The notes beneath the pieces were generated by a model. That model ran no database searches, was not told the DNA's origin, and saw only the letters and a program-made list of their open reading frames with translations. The position numbers and the translations under genes are program-made. DNA of 64,000 nt from NCBI GenBank assembly GCA_031429355.1, contig JANOZM010000004.1, positions 124,001-188,000 of the forward strand, in the 5' to 3' direction. Position 1 is the stretch's first letter. Every line of letters begins with the position of its first letter. Source of the DNA: JANOZM01 sp031429355. Lineage in GTDB: Bacteria > Pseudomonadota > Gammaproteobacteria > Burkholderiales > Burkholderiaceae_E. This document shows positions 8,763 through 18,018 of the stretch, in pieces.

Positions 8763-9665
8763 TTAAAGATCGCTGGGGATAGGTTGTTGATTAGCGTGGC
8801 AGGCCGCTATAAAAGTGCTGCGCAACAAGCAGGCAATAGTCATTGGTCCGACGCCACCGGGTACCGGCGTAACAGCACTGGCTACTTGCATTGCTTCTTC
8901 AAAATCAACATCGCCAATTAGTCGAGTTTTACCCGGTGCTGCGCCTTCGCGTTCATCAGGTACTCGGTTGATGCCGACGTCAATGACAATCGCACCCGGT
9001 TTTAGCCAGGCACCGCGTACAAAGTTAGGTTTACCAATGGCAGCAATGACTACATCGGCTTGCTTAACTAGTTCGGGTAAATTTTTGGTGTGCGAATGGG
9101 TAATTGTTACGGTGCAATTAGCGGCCAACAACAATTGCGCAACAGGTTTACCGACAATGTTCGAGCGTCCAATAATGACCGCATGCGCGCCAGATAAATT
9201 GGGTAAAACTGAGCGTACCAAAATTTCGCAACCCACTGGCGTACATGGCGCAAATAAAGGTTTACCAATAGCCAAGCGACCCGCATTGACGGGATGAAAA
9301 CCATCCACATCTTTGTCCGGATGAATTGCATTTAAAACCGCTTGTTCGGCAATATGTTTTGGTAGTGGTAGCTGCACCAAAACACCATGCACATTGGCAT
9401 CGTTATTTAACTGTTCAACTACCGCCAACAGTTCGGCTTGTGAAGTGCTTGACGGCAATCGATGTTCAAATGAATTAAAGCCCACTTCTATTGACTGTTG
9501 ATGCTTGTTACGCACATACACTTGGCTGGCAGGGTCTTCGCCAACTAGTACCACGGCCAAACCTGGTTTGATGCCTTGGGTTAACAAGTTAGCAGTATGT
9601 TTTGCGATCGTATTTCGCAAGCCTTGAGCAATTAGTTTGCCGTCAATTATTTTGGCGCGGTTCAT
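8763..9665 (-). CDS. folD: Methylenetetrahydrofolate dehydrogenase / methenyltetrahydrofolate cyclohydrolase
   Basis: Bifunctional one-carbon enzyme interconverting 5,10-methylene-, methenyl- and 10-formyl-THF with NADP. Full family length (300 aa). Active-site tyrosine and lysine are in YVRNKHQQS (Y50, K54), with VQLPLP, the nucleotide-binding segment IIGRSNIVGKP and the C-terminal signature PVPGGVGPMT. Cytoplasmic. It is divergent from the secreted DUF4124-like gene at 9770 and the intergenic region is short. It supplies the same folate pool used by MetH at the start of the window, but is not linked to it in an operon. Confidence 0.96.
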   Translation of the reverse strand: MNRAKIIDGKLIAQGLRNTIAKHTANLLTQGIKPGLAVVLVGEDPASQVYVRNKHQQSIEVGFNSFEHRLPSSTSQAELLAVVEQLNNDANVHGVLVQLPLPKHIAEQAVLNAIHPDKDVDGFHPVNAGRLAIGKPLFAPCTPVGCEILVRSVLPNLSGAHAVIIGRSNIVGKPVAQLLLAANCTVTITHSHTKNLPELVKQADVVIAAIGKPNFVRGAWLKPGAIVIDVGINRVPDEREGAAPGKTRLIGDVDFEEAMQVASAVTPVPGGVGPMTIACLLRSTFIAACHANQQPIPSDL

Positions 9666-9769
9666 CTGTGGGGTTCACCTAGTTCATTGGTCTATTGTTC
9701 CGATCCGTCGGTCGGAACAAGCGCAGTTTACACTGGGCTTTAGCGGCTAAGCTTCGGGGTCAACATTCA

Positions 9770-10153
9770 ATGATCTTCAACGCGAAAGTTCTTATGCAAA
9801 ATTTGCACGCACCGTTTTTAATGATCTGCGCTGTTTCGGTCAGCTTAGTTTGCTCATTCCCTAGTGAAGCGAAGGCGCAAGGCAATACAGTTTACAAATG
9901 CACTAAAAACGGCAAGGTCGAGTACAGCAACGCGCCCTGCGATCAAGCGGCTCAACCCGCTAAGTTAAAGGGTACCGTCAATTCATTGCCCAAAGAAGCT
10001 TTTGTTGGACAAAGTAAAACCGCCAAAGATGCGGGGAAGGATTCAAGCGGCGGCAAAACAATTTTGGGCATTACGCCGCCCAATCCAATTGAAGAATGTC
10101 GCAAAAAAGGCGGTAAACTAAATCTCGAATTTAAAGCCTGCGAGTTTCCTTAG
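9770..10153 (+). CDS. Small secreted DUF4124-like protein
   Basis: About 127 aa when started at ATG 9770, which has a GGGG ribosome-binding stretch 9 nt upstream. A TTG at 9695 in the same frame would add an implausible extension before the signal peptide. Signal peptide: hydrophobic APFLMICAVSVSLVCS, then a likely cut after AKA. The mature protein opens with VYKCTKNGKVEYSNAPC, the typical DUF4124 pattern of a short beta domain with two cysteines. It then has a Lys/Gly-rich linker and ends with two more cysteines (EECRKKGG, KACEFP). Periplasmic function unknown. Its stop shares one base with the GTG of the next gene. Confidence 0.7.
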   Translation: MIFNAKVLMQNLHAPFLMICAVSVSLVCSFPSEAKAQGNTVYKCTKNGKVEYSNAPCDQAAQPAKLKGTVNSLPKEAFVGQSKTAKDAGKDSSGGKTILGITPPNPIEECRKKGGKLNLEFKACEFP

Positions 10154-10857
10154 TGGCCGAACTGTATGTAGTACGACATGGGCAAGCGTCTTTTGGCGCT
10201 GCCAATTACGATAAGCTCTCCGAATTAGGATGGCAGCAAGCGCGTTGGCTTGGCCAGTGGTTTACACAACAGGGTGTGCAGTTTGATCGCCTGGTGACGG
10301 GTACCTTAGTGCGCCATAACGAAACCTTGGCCGGTATATTGCAAGGTATGCAATTAAGCACCAATGATGCATCAGATAGTGAGCAAAACCCGGCACCGAC
10401 TGGCGCACAAGAAATTGCTGGCCTCAACGAATACGATAGTAGCGTCATGCTAAAAGCGCGCTTAGGTGAATTTTCAGAGCAAGACCTTAGCAAAGACCGG
10501 CGTTTTTATTTCCGTGAATTACGCGAGGCTTTGTACGAGTGGACCGAGGCGCAATTGCAGCCGCCAAATTACCAGAGCTTTGTACAATTTAGAGCGGGCG
10601 TTGTTGATGGCTTGCAGCAAGCTTGTGCCCCAGGCGCACAACGGGTGTTGCTAGTTAGTTCGGGTGGGCCTATTTCTAATATGGTGGGTCATGTCCTGCA
10701 AACCCCCAATCGCGTTACGGTCGATTTAAATTTACAAACGCGCAACGCCAGTATTACGCAATTTGCGTTTAACGAACGTAGCTTAAATTTAATGTCGTTT
10801 AACAATGTGCCGCATTTGTTGCAAGCCGATCGGGCGCACGCAATTACCTATTCGTAA
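10153..10857 (+). CDS. Histidine phosphatase (phosphoglycerate-mutase-like) family protein
   Basis: Cytoplasmic phosphatase fold of 234 aa. The catalytic RHG is near the N-terminus (LYVVRHGQASFG), followed by LSELGWQQARWLGQW typical of the family. Arg in GTLVRHNETLAG and the later acid/His part (VLLVSSGGPISNMVGHVL, in place of the usual SHGG) complete a recognisable layout. The GGP replacement of the second His motif makes the substrate uncertain, and it is not a glycolytic mutase. GTG start overlapping the preceding TAG by one base indicates coupling to the secreted DUF4124-like gene. Confidence 0.85.
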   Translation: MAELYVVRHGQASFGAANYDKLSELGWQQARWLGQWFTQQGVQFDRLVTGTLVRHNETLAGILQGMQLSTNDASDSEQNPAPTGAQEIAGLNEYDSSVMLKARLGEFSEQDLSKDRRFYFRELREALYEWTEAQLQPPNYQSFVQFRAGVVDGLQQACAPGAQRVLLVSSGGPISNMVGHVLQTPNRVTVDLNLQTRNASITQFAFNERSLNLMSFNNVPHLLQADRAHAITYS

Positions 10858-10864
10858 CAGAGGC

Positions 10865-11194
10865 TTAAACGCCCCAAACAACATCTTTTTCTGCTGCATG
10901 AGCGCGCTCTAACATTTCAATAAACGGTACTAAACGTTGCCCTAGCGAAACGGCCGGTTGGCTTGGGGCGCTAGTGCTTGAGGACTCTTGCGATGCATCT
11001 AAATCGCTATTGCCATTGGTGCTTTTTTTATCATTTGCCAAAGCCGCTTTTAAGCGCTCTAACAACAAAGGCATTTCAAGCACGGTAATTACACCCTTGG
11101 CGCTGCGCTTGCTGATTAAGTCGAGCACTTGATCGCCCACAGTTTGGGTCATGATCAAGTTGCCGGTGGCCTTGCATTTAAATTCGTAAATCAT
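10865..11194 (-). CDS. DUF1840 domain protein
   Basis: 109-aa cytoplasmic protein common in betaproteobacteria and of unknown function. It begins MIYEFKCKATGNLIMT and continues through VLEMPLLLERLKAAL, matching the DUF1840 pattern. A low-complexity Ser/Asn linker (about 58-82) separates this from a C-terminal segment (LGQRLVPFIEMLERAHA). It is convergent with the phosphatase gene and divergent from the lipoprotein gene at 11226. Confidence 0.8.
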   Translation of the reverse strand: MIYEFKCKATGNLIMTQTVGDQVLDLISKRSAKGVITVLEMPLLLERLKAALANDKKSTNGNSDLDASQESSSTSAPSQPAVSLGQRLVPFIEMLERAHAAEKDVVWGV

Positions 11195-11225
11195 AGAAGC
11201 TCCTGAACACTGGTAGCATTATGCG

Positions 11226-11888
11226 ATGTTCTCAATTAATCGCGGTTTTAACGATTGGCGCTGCGGCAACTTTGTTGCACTTCGCGCTCCCCAAGTTCTT
11301 TATACCCTAAAGCGACTCTCTCTAACCGGCTTTGCCCTTTTTACGGCTATTGCGCTATCAGCCTGCACGCCTAGTTATAACTGGCGTGAGTCGTTTGTAA
11401 TTGACAAAGTAGCCAGTGATAAAACCGAAGGGCCGCGATTTGCCAAGGTGCTGTTGCCGGGCAAACCCGCAACCATGGAGCGTACTATTCAGTTAGGCAC
11501 CTTGGCGGTAAAAATGACCATGATGGGCGCTAAAGTCGAAGACGCTACGTTTACTGTAGCCCACGCGACGTTGCCTAATGCCGATCCGCAAATTCAAGCC
11601 GCTGCCTTAGCTGCGATGCGTATGCAAATGGTCCGCAATATTCAGGGGTCAGAAACCGCAACTAGCGAAGTGCCTATTTCGATCGTGGATGACACGGGTC
11701 GCTCGGTGGGTACCCGTACCGCGCAAATTATTCAGGCTAAAGGCGGCGTAAAAGGCCAAGCATTAATGATGCATGCGGGTTTTGTTGCCGATGCAAATCG
11801 GGTGTATCAATGGATTGCTTTAGGTCCCAAATTAGACTCGGATCAAACCAAAACATTTATACAGTCGTTTCGATTGATCGCTAAGTGA
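11226..11888 (+). CDS. Putative lipoprotein of unknown function
   Basis: 220 aa as started at ATG 11226. A lipobox-like sequence (IALSAC) occurs at about residues 42-47 behind a hydrophobic stretch (LTGFALFTAIALSA), but the N-region is unusually long and no nearer in-frame start exists. The mature part (PSYNWRESFVIDK onward) has a periplasmic alpha/beta look and no motif I can name. The last codons overlap the next gene (MFS transporter) by the four bases GTGA, indicating translational coupling. Confidence 0.65.
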   Translation: MFSINRGFNDWRCGNFVALRAPQVLYTLKRLSLTGFALFTAIALSACTPSYNWRESFVIDKVASDKTEGPRFAKVLLPGKPATMERTIQLGTLAVKMTMMGAKVEDATFTVAHATLPNADPQIQAAALAAMRMQMVRNIQGSETATSEVPISIVDDTGRSVGTRTAQIIQAKGGVKGQALMMHAGFVADANRVYQWIALGPKLDSDQTKTFIQSFRLIAK

Positions 11889-13111
11889 GTCATCCGGTTC
11901 AGAGTTTTAACGCACGAATTTTTTTGTGCTTTGCTTTCGCTTATTTTTTATCTTACGCGCTAAGGTCTGTAAACGCAGCAATAGCACCGGGCTTGGTACA
12001 AGACCTGTCGTTAAACGCCGAGCAATTAGGCAAGTTAACCAGTGCTTATTTATTAGCATTTGCAAGTTTGCAAATTCCCTTGGGTTTATGGCTTGATCGC
12101 TACGGCGCGCGTAAGACCGAAAGTGCTTTACTAATAGTTGCAGCCATTGGCGCGTTGGTGTTTGCAATGGCACAAAGTTATTGGGGTTTGTGGATTGGTC
12201 GGGCGCTAATTGGTGCTGGCGTCTGTGCTTGCTTAATGGCGGCGTTTAAAGGTTTTCGCGAATGGTTCGAGCCGCATATGCAATCGCGTTTGGCGGCGTG
12301 GATGTTGGTGGCAGGCACCAGTGGTGTACTAACGACCACCGTACCCGTTCAATGGTTAGTCGCGCAAATCGGATGGCGTCCGGTGTTTATTATTTTTGCA
12401 GTGTTGTTGCTCCTTAGTAGCTTGGCTTTATGGTTTGGTCTACCTAAAACGGTCAATCAAGCCAGCCCTCAAAGTGAGCAATCTCTTGGGTATCGCGACG
12501 TTATTCGCGAACCCTATTTTTGGCGTATGAGTCTGTTGGGTATTGTGTTTGTTGGTGGCTTCGTTGCCTTGCAAAGTCTTTGGATTGGCCCTTGGATGAC
12601 GACGGTCCTAGGTATGAGCCCGCAAAGCGCTGCACAAAAATTATTCTTGTTTAACGTGGTCTTAATGCTGGCATATTTAGGCCTTGGATCGTTGCTACCA
12701 AAGATGGAGGCTAAGGGTGCCAGCATTGCCAGTCTGGCTATCGGATTTAATACGATCGGGCTTGTTGCCTTGGCGTTAATTGCAATTTTTGTAAACCCAA
12801 CCAGTTGGTTAATATGGTTGGTGGTGGCTATTACCACGACCGTCAATACGCTGGTGCAACCGCACGTGTCGATGTACTTTCCAAAGAGTCTTGCTGGACG
12901 CGCCAATGGGTTTTTTAATCTGCTAATTTTTGCTGGTGCCTTTTTATTGCAATGGGGATTTGGCGCACTAGTAGAAGTTTTTAAATCGGGTGGCACAGCG
13001 CAAGTACAAGCCTATCAACATAGCTTGTTAGTTTACGTGGCGCTTGGCGTAATAACGTTGGTGGTGTTTACTTTTTGGCACCCCAAACCACCCGTATTTG
13101 CAAATACTTAA
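11885..13111 (+). CDS. MFS transporter
   Basis: 408-aa inner-membrane transporter with about 12 hydrophobic helices. The loop between helices 2 and 3 carries the MFS motif (LWLDRYGARKTE, a form of G-x-x-x-D-R-x-G-R-R). GTG start at 11885 overlaps the lipoprotein stop by 4 nt. It resembles nitrate/sugar-phosphate/cyanate-type MFS proteins in length, but the substrate cannot be inferred. It is convergent with the RND adaptor gene. Confidence 0.88.
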   Translation: MSHPVQSFNARIFLCFAFAYFLSYALRSVNAAIAPGLVQDLSLNAEQLGKLTSAYLLAFASLQIPLGLWLDRYGARKTESALLIVAAIGALVFAMAQSYWGLWIGRALIGAGVCACLMAAFKGFREWFEPHMQSRLAAWMLVAGTSGVLTTTVPVQWLVAQIGWRPVFIIFAVLLLLSSLALWFGLPKTVNQASPQSEQSLGYRDVIREPYFWRMSLLGIVFVGGFVALQSLWIGPWMTTVLGMSPQSAAQKLFLFNVVLMLAYLGLGSLLPKMEAKGASIASLAIGFNTIGLVALALIAIFVNPTSWLIWLVVAITTTVNTLVQPHVSMYFPKSLAGRANGFFNLLIFAGAFLLQWGFGALVEVFKSGGTAQVQAYQHSLLVYVALGVITLVVFTFWHPKPPVFANT

Positions 13112-13147
13112 GATCAATTTAAACCAAAAAATCTGCAGCTTCGCAAT

Positions 13148-14305
13148 TTAGTTTGCTTGGACTTTGCAACGTACACCTGACGGCAAACTAAAGTCTGCAT
13201 TAGACATTTCCATACGTACCCGAAAGCTGTTGCTGGCCGGGTCAATAACACGGTCAACAATCGTAACCGGTGCTGCGCGTGGTTTCGCGCCCGGTAAATC
13301 GGGTGAGACCATCATGGTCATCCCGGTCTTAATTTTTCCGTACATCGAAGCGGGTAAAATGGCTTCAACGCGTAACGGGTGAATTTGTGCAACTTTTAAA
13401 ATTGGCTTCTCGTCAACACGCTCACCGGCCGATAAGTAACGCTCAACGACAACGCCCGATACGGGGCTTGAAATAGTGCGTAAAGCTAATTGCGCTTTTG
13501 ATAACTCCACCTCTTGTGCAGCTACTGAGCGTTGCTCGCGCGCTTGGTTTACGCGTTGATCTGCCATCTTGGCTTCGGCTTCGGCTTGCTCGCGAATTTG
13601 TGCGCTAACAATGCCGTCCCGATGTAACGATTCATTACGATCGTGTTTGCGTTTTGCGAAGTCTAAGCTTGATTCTGCGGAACGCATTTCGGCCTCGTTG
13701 CGTAAACGTGTGCTGGCCAGAGCCATCGATGCGCGCTCGACGCGGGCATCTAAAGAGGCTACGGTTTGACCCTTGCGGATAATGTCGCCGCGTTCAACAA
13801 CGACGCGATCAATCAAACCAGATACGGGGCTGCCGACTTCAACAACGATTGATGGTTCGATTAAACAACCGAGTGCTTCGTTGCTTCTATCAACCTTGGC
13901 GGCAGCAGCAGAACCCGATGATGGTCCGTTGGCAGGATTAGTTTGTGGTGTTGTTAGTGATGCAGTTTGAACTGCTCCAGTTGGCATTGGCGCATTGTTT
14001 GTTTTCACAGCGGCGGCCGTTTTGGCCGGAGCCGAAATTTGGCCTACGGCCTGATTCGTATTTTGTAATGCAGGTTTGGCTGCTGCTTGAGCCGCTGGGT
14101 TTAATCCAATCGTTCCCGAGGCGGGGGTGGCCTGAGTGGGCCCCGCAATGCTTACCAAGGCCGCTGCAATACCGAGCGTTAGCTGGCTTAAACGTAAGCG
14201 ATTTTGCTTTAACCGATTGCCTATGCTCTCTTTGCCATTTGCGCCTTGTTTGTCGGTCAAAATGGCGTGAGTTGCAGAAGCTGCGGATTGGTTTGATGCG
14301 TTCAT
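13148..14305 (-). CDS. HlyD/RND-type periplasmic efflux adaptor subunit
   Basis: 385-aa membrane-fusion protein. N-terminal about 60 residues include a signal/anchor (LTLGIAAALVSIAGPTQA), then an Ala/Pro/Asn-rich linker. Core: lipoyl-like beginning (VVEVGSPVSGLIDRVVVERGD), a coiled-coil hairpin (about 200-270), the returning lipoyl half (SPVSGVVVERYLSAGERV) and a beta-barrel. Such adaptors link an inner-membrane pump to an outer-membrane channel. No RND, ABC or MFS partner is encoded beside it, so it is an orphan here. Confidence 0.85.
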   Translation of the reverse strand: MNASNQSAASATHAILTDKQGANGKESIGNRLKQNRLRLSQLTLGIAAALVSIAGPTQATPASGTIGLNPAAQAAAKPALQNTNQAVGQISAPAKTAAAVKTNNAPMPTGAVQTASLTTPQTNPANGPSSGSAAAAKVDRSNEALGCLIEPSIVVEVGSPVSGLIDRVVVERGDIIRKGQTVASLDARVERASMALASTRLRNEAEMRSAESSLDFAKRKHDRNESLHRDGIVSAQIREQAEAEAKMADQRVNQAREQRSVAAQEVELSKAQLALRTISSPVSGVVVERYLSAGERVDEKPILKVAQIHPLRVEAILPASMYGKIKTGMTMMVSPDLPGAKPRAAPVTIVDRVIDPASNSFRVRMEMSNADFSLPSGVRCKVQAN

Positions 14306-14458
14306 GGGTATTGCCTTTGGGAAACTGGTTTACGTCTCGTTTACGGTTTGATTGCTTCTACGTATACGAAAAATCGATCTAACCGTTAGTTTCAGGCGCG
14401 CGGGAACAGGTACTAAGTCCCAAGCCCACGAACGGAAAGCGAGGCCCGACCAGCGGCG

Positions 14459-15460
14459 TTAGTGTGCAGCGCCTTTGTTGCTAAACAGCCGTACCGCAAC
14501 AATCACCCCCAGCACCAAAATAGCAATACCGCTAATGGCCTCTAAGTTCGGTGCTTGGCCGCGGACGATGTAGGCGTAAGTTAAAGCGGCTAAGGTTTCA
14601 AAAACAATCAGCTGACCCGCCAAAGTAGCAGGCAACAATTGGCTAGCCCGATTCCACAACACAGTTCCCAACCAAGATGCCGCAAAACCCAATAAAAACA
14701 TCAGGCCAATAAACTTTAAAGGCGTCGGCCCAAATGGCCATGCGTACTGAGGACCATGCCAAAAATAGCTGGCTGCAAACCCCAGCGCAGCGAGGGGTAA
14801 AGTAGCCAGGCCCTGCGTTGTTGCCCAAGTGCTTGACGACACATTTGGGTTTGCTTTAATCCAAGCCGAGTTACGAATTGGATACCAAGTCCAAGCGACA
14901 AGCGCAATCAAACCAAAACCTAAGCCCCAAGCGTAGCGAACACCGCCAGTATTAATTTGTGCAACCCGTACAAATTCTTCTTGGTTGACCAAACCGAGCC
15001 CCAACAAAATAAGTAGCAACGGCCAAATAAGCTTTCCCCATGGTACTGACGACGAGGGCTGAATCGTTTTATTATGCGGGTCGTTTGCTAGCGTACGGTT
15101 GCTATTTTTTGCGGCCACCACATTAGCGCAAATCGCAATGACCACAGGTAAGGTGCCAATAAGCACCGAAGTCGAAGGTGCACCCGCCCATTGCACTGCG
15201 GCGGCAATAGCGCAGTAGTAAACAATATTGCCCACCAGCGATAATTTAAACGCTTCAACCCAATCGCTGCGCGTCAACATTTCTAAATGCTGTCGACCTT
15301 GCAATGCTAGCGGTATCGCAATGATGCCAAACGCCAAGTAACGGCCAAATGACAAAATATCCGGTGGGTATTCGCTAAGCCAAAGCGGCGTTACAAACAC
15401 CAAGCCCCAACACAAACCCGCTGCCAAGGCACAAGCAACGCCAATCATTGTGGGTGACAT
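14459..15460 (-). CDS. EamA/DMT-family transporter
   Basis: 333-aa inner-membrane protein with about ten hydrophobic helices arranged as two EamA repeats (first ends near residue 120, second begins near 195 after a hydrophilic linker containing NSNRTLANDPHNK). The likely start is ATG 15460; a TTG one codon earlier is possible. It begins 3 nt after the CoA-transferase stop on the same strand, so the two are probably one transcript. DMT proteins export amino acids or other small metabolites; the substrate is not evident. Confidence 0.85.
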   Translation of the reverse strand: MSPTMIGVACALAAGLCWGLVFVTPLWLSEYPPDILSFGRYLAFGIIAIPLALQGRQHLEMLTRSDWVEAFKLSLVGNIVYYCAIAAAVQWAGAPSTSVLIGTLPVVIAICANVVAAKNSNRTLANDPHNKTIQPSSSVPWGKLIWPLLLILLGLGLVNQEEFVRVAQINTGGVRYAWGLGFGLIALVAWTWYPIRNSAWIKANPNVSSSTWATTQGLATLPLAALGFAASYFWHGPQYAWPFGPTPLKFIGLMFLLGFAASWLGTVLWNRASQLLPATLAGQLIVFETLAALTYAYIVRGQAPNLEAISGIAILVLGVIVAVRLFSNKGAAH

Positions 15461-15463
15461 CAA

Positions 15464-16579
15464 TTAACTAAACTGAATAATATTGTTTGGCGCAATCGGC
15501 GAACTTGAATTTTGTGTTTGATTGTCTTTGTTTTGATTACCGTTGTTTTGATCGGCGCCAAACCATCCGTTAGCTTGGTTGTGGATGTTTTGTTGTGCTT
15601 CTGTAAAACTAAGCACCGGCGATAAACAAGCATCTAAAGGCAATGCAAGTGCCGCCCATTCATCGCGTGTTTTTTGTGCGATTGCTTGCTTTATTAAGAC
15701 TTGCGTTGCAGGCCAACTAGAAGCCTTGTATTGATGCTTTAAGTCCACTTGCTCGCTTAGACCAAGCAGGCTAATCAGTTGCGCATAGAACTTTGGTTCT
15801 AACGCCCCAACGGCTACAAATGCGTCGTCGTTACAACGATAAACCCGATAGAACGGCATGCCGCCATCGAGCAAATTATTTTCGCGTTGCAACGATTGCA
15901 TTTGGTTGGCAATAAGACCATAAAACATCGGCATTAGGCCATGAGTGCCCGCCAAAATGCTTGTGCTTACCACGCCACCGGCTTGATTCGTTTGCAAGCT
16001 GCGTTGTACCAGTTTGGCTAAAATGCCCACAACTAAATGCATGGCGCCACCACCAAAATCGGCCACTAAATTTAGCGGGGGAACCGGTTGATCTTTAGTG
16101 CCAATTGCTAATAACGCACCACTTAATGCCAGGTAGTTAATGTCGTGCCCCGCGCGTGCAGCTAACGGTCCTTGCGTTCCCCAACCATTTAAACGGCCAA
16201 TTACTAAACGCGGAAATTGATTCAACAAAATACTGGGTGCGAGGCCAATACGTTCTAATACTTCGGGCCTGAAACCCTCCATTAAAACATCAGTGTCTTG
16301 CAGTAGCTTGAATAAATCGGCACGTCCGCTATCAGTTTTTAAATCTAACGCAACTACGGATTTACCTAAGTTTAGAAGATCGAATTCGGGTTTTATTGCG
16401 ATCCCAAGCCCAGGGTCGGCAGGCGGCGCAATACGGGTCACCGATGCACCTAAATTTTGCAGCAACATTCCGGCAAACGGCACGGGCCCAATGGCGTGGA
16501 GCTCAATTACCTTTAGGCCAGCCAAAGGTAATTGAGTTTTTGGTTCCGTTATTGAATTCATAAAAAGCGACGCCGACAC
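15464..16579 (-). CDS. CaiB/BaiF (class III) CoA-transferase, racemase-like
   Basis: 371-aa cytoplasmic enzyme. The N-terminal PLAGLKVIELHAIGPVPFAG and the segment AGHDINYLALSGAL match the alpha-methylacyl-CoA racemase branch of family III CoA-transferases, where the His-Asp of HDINY acts in catalysis. The C-terminus has an unusual Asn/Gln-rich tail (about the last 30 residues) that looks like repeat expansion. GTG 16579 is the longest start; ATG 16561 is equally plausible because neither has a strong ribosome-binding site. Upstream of and nearly abutting the DMT transporter gene. Confidence 0.85.
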   Translation of the reverse strand: MSASLFMNSITEPKTQLPLAGLKVIELHAIGPVPFAGMLLQNLGASVTRIAPPADPGLGIAIKPEFDLLNLGKSVVALDLKTDSGRADLFKLLQDTDVLMEGFRPEVLERIGLAPSILLNQFPRLVIGRLNGWGTQGPLAARAGHDINYLALSGALLAIGTKDQPVPPLNLVADFGGGAMHLVVGILAKLVQRSLQTNQAGGVVSTSILAGTHGLMPMFYGLIANQMQSLQRENNLLDGGMPFYRVYRCNDDAFVAVGALEPKFYAQLISLLGLSEQVDLKHQYKASSWPATQVLIKQAIAQKTRDEWAALALPLDACLSPVLSFTEAQQNIHNQANGWFGADQNNGNQNKDNQTQNSSSPIAPNNIIQFS

Positions 16580-16671
16580 ATGATGTTGAGAAGCAGTAAA
16601 GCCACTGATACATGCTCATTGGGCGTTACCGGTTCTCGATATTATCACTTGCGCTGCTCGCCAATTTTGGG

Positions 16672-18018
16672 CTATGGGTTGTTTATCCGCAGCACAATCG
16701 GGCAATGATCCGAAACGCCCAATAAGGGCTCGCTGCGAGCCGTATTTGGTCCTTGCGATCGACCAAAGCGGCCAATGGCGATTTTTTCGGCACCGGCTAC
16801 TTTTGGTTTTAAAGTATCGCTAATGAGAAAGTGATCTAACCCTACACCATTGCGACAACCCAATGCCCTTGAGCTGACTAATTTTTGCTTGTCCGCACCT
16901 TTGAGTGGGGCCTTAGTGGAGTAATCGCATAGCGCCTGGGTTTCGGCATCCACTGGGCAGTTAAGCTTTACGAGTGATGCCTTACTGTTAGCGGGCATGC
17001 CGTCGTTTAGTTCGCGGTACATATTGTTGGTTGTGGTGTCGACTAGTGGGGTAGTAGGCTCGGTACTGTTGGCGCGAATCGCTTGTTCTGGCGCATTAAT
17101 TTCGTGCCACAAGTTACGATTAAAATCGCCCAACACCATAAAGTGATCAACGCCTTGCGCTAGGGTTTCAAATACTGCTTCTAAAGGCGCAATTTGTTTT
17201 TGCAACACCGGGCACGGGTCGTCTTTTTTTACGCCTTTCGATTTTCGTACTTTTGGTTCTGCATCTAAATGCCCACCATCTAAGGCCGAGACGCAGCCCG
17301 ACTTTAGATGCAAGTTAAGCAAACGATAAGTCGTATTGCCCGCGCGTAAAGTGACCGATAAGCCAGGCCGCAATTGTTGTTCGGAAGGTAAATTGGTTAA
17401 AGCAATTTCGCGGTGCACTACACAATTGCCGACTGCCTGAAATTTGCTTTTGCGCCAAGCAAAAGCAAGTCGCTGCACTTTAAATTCGTTGTCAAACGAA
17501 CAAACGGTGTATTCGTTGGCAGCATCACCCAAAGCCTCGCGCACGGCTTGTGCACCACTTACTTCTTGAAACGCAATAACGTCGGCGTTCACTTCTTTTT
17601 TAAGTACTTGCGCCAATTGTGCAAGACGCTTTTCGTAAGACGCTGGTGTGACCGCTAAATTGCCCTTCATACCATCAGCACGGTAAACACTGCAAGGCGG
17701 CATTTTTGTCATATCTAGCCCCGCAATACGCGAGCGATACTCGCTAATGTCCCAACCTATTTGGGCGGTGTCTTGATCGCTTAATTGCCAAATACCATCA
17801 CTGCCGCGCGCGTAGCGTTTGCCACAAGCTTGAGTCCAAGCGCTTAACTCAGCATTGCTAATATGCCAACCTAAATTCCAGCTGGCAAATTTAAGTTCGG
17901 CGGCTTGCGTTGTAGTGCTTGCAAGGGATGCTGCGGTTAACAAGACCGCAGCATAAACAGCGAATAATTTGCGAAACAACGCGATTGAATGTCCAAATGA
18001 TTTGCAAAGTAATTTCAT
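16672..18018 (-). CDS. Secreted endonuclease/exonuclease/phosphatase-fold protein
   Basis: About 448 aa from ATG 18018. This start is favoured because it forms an ATGA overlap with the comM stop and is followed by a signal peptide (hydrophobic AVYAAVLLTAASLA, cut near TTTQAA). A longer in-frame ORF back to 18156 would lie inside comM. EEP-fold motifs: FASWNLGWH, AFQEV (metal Glu), VLGDFNRNLWHEIN, and the C-terminal SDHCPIVL with the catalytic Asp-His. It may be a periplasmic nuclease or phosphodiesterase. Being coupled to comM, a competence-linked helicase, invites the idea that it acts on extracellular DNA, but that is inference. Confidence 0.82.
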   Translation of the reverse strand: MKLLCKSFGHSIALFRKLFAVYAAVLLTAASLASTTTQAAELKFASWNLGWHISNAELSAWTQACGKRYARGSDGIWQLSDQDTAQIGWDISEYRSRIAGLDMTKMPPCSVYRADGMKGNLAVTPASYEKRLAQLAQVLKKEVNADVIAFQEVSGAQAVREALGDAANEYTVCSFDNEFKVQRLAFAWRKSKFQAVGNCVVHREIALTNLPSEQQLRPGLSVTLRAGNTTYRLLNLHLKSGCVSALDGGHLDAEPKVRKSKGVKKDDPCPVLQKQIAPLEAVFETLAQGVDHFMVLGDFNRNLWHEINAPEQAIRANSTEPTTPLVDTTTNNMYRELNDGMPANSKASLVKLNCPVDAETQALCDYSTKAPLKGADKQKLVSSRALGCRNGVGLDHFLISDTLKPKVAGAEKIAIGRFGRSQGPNTARSEPLLGVSDHCPIVLRINNP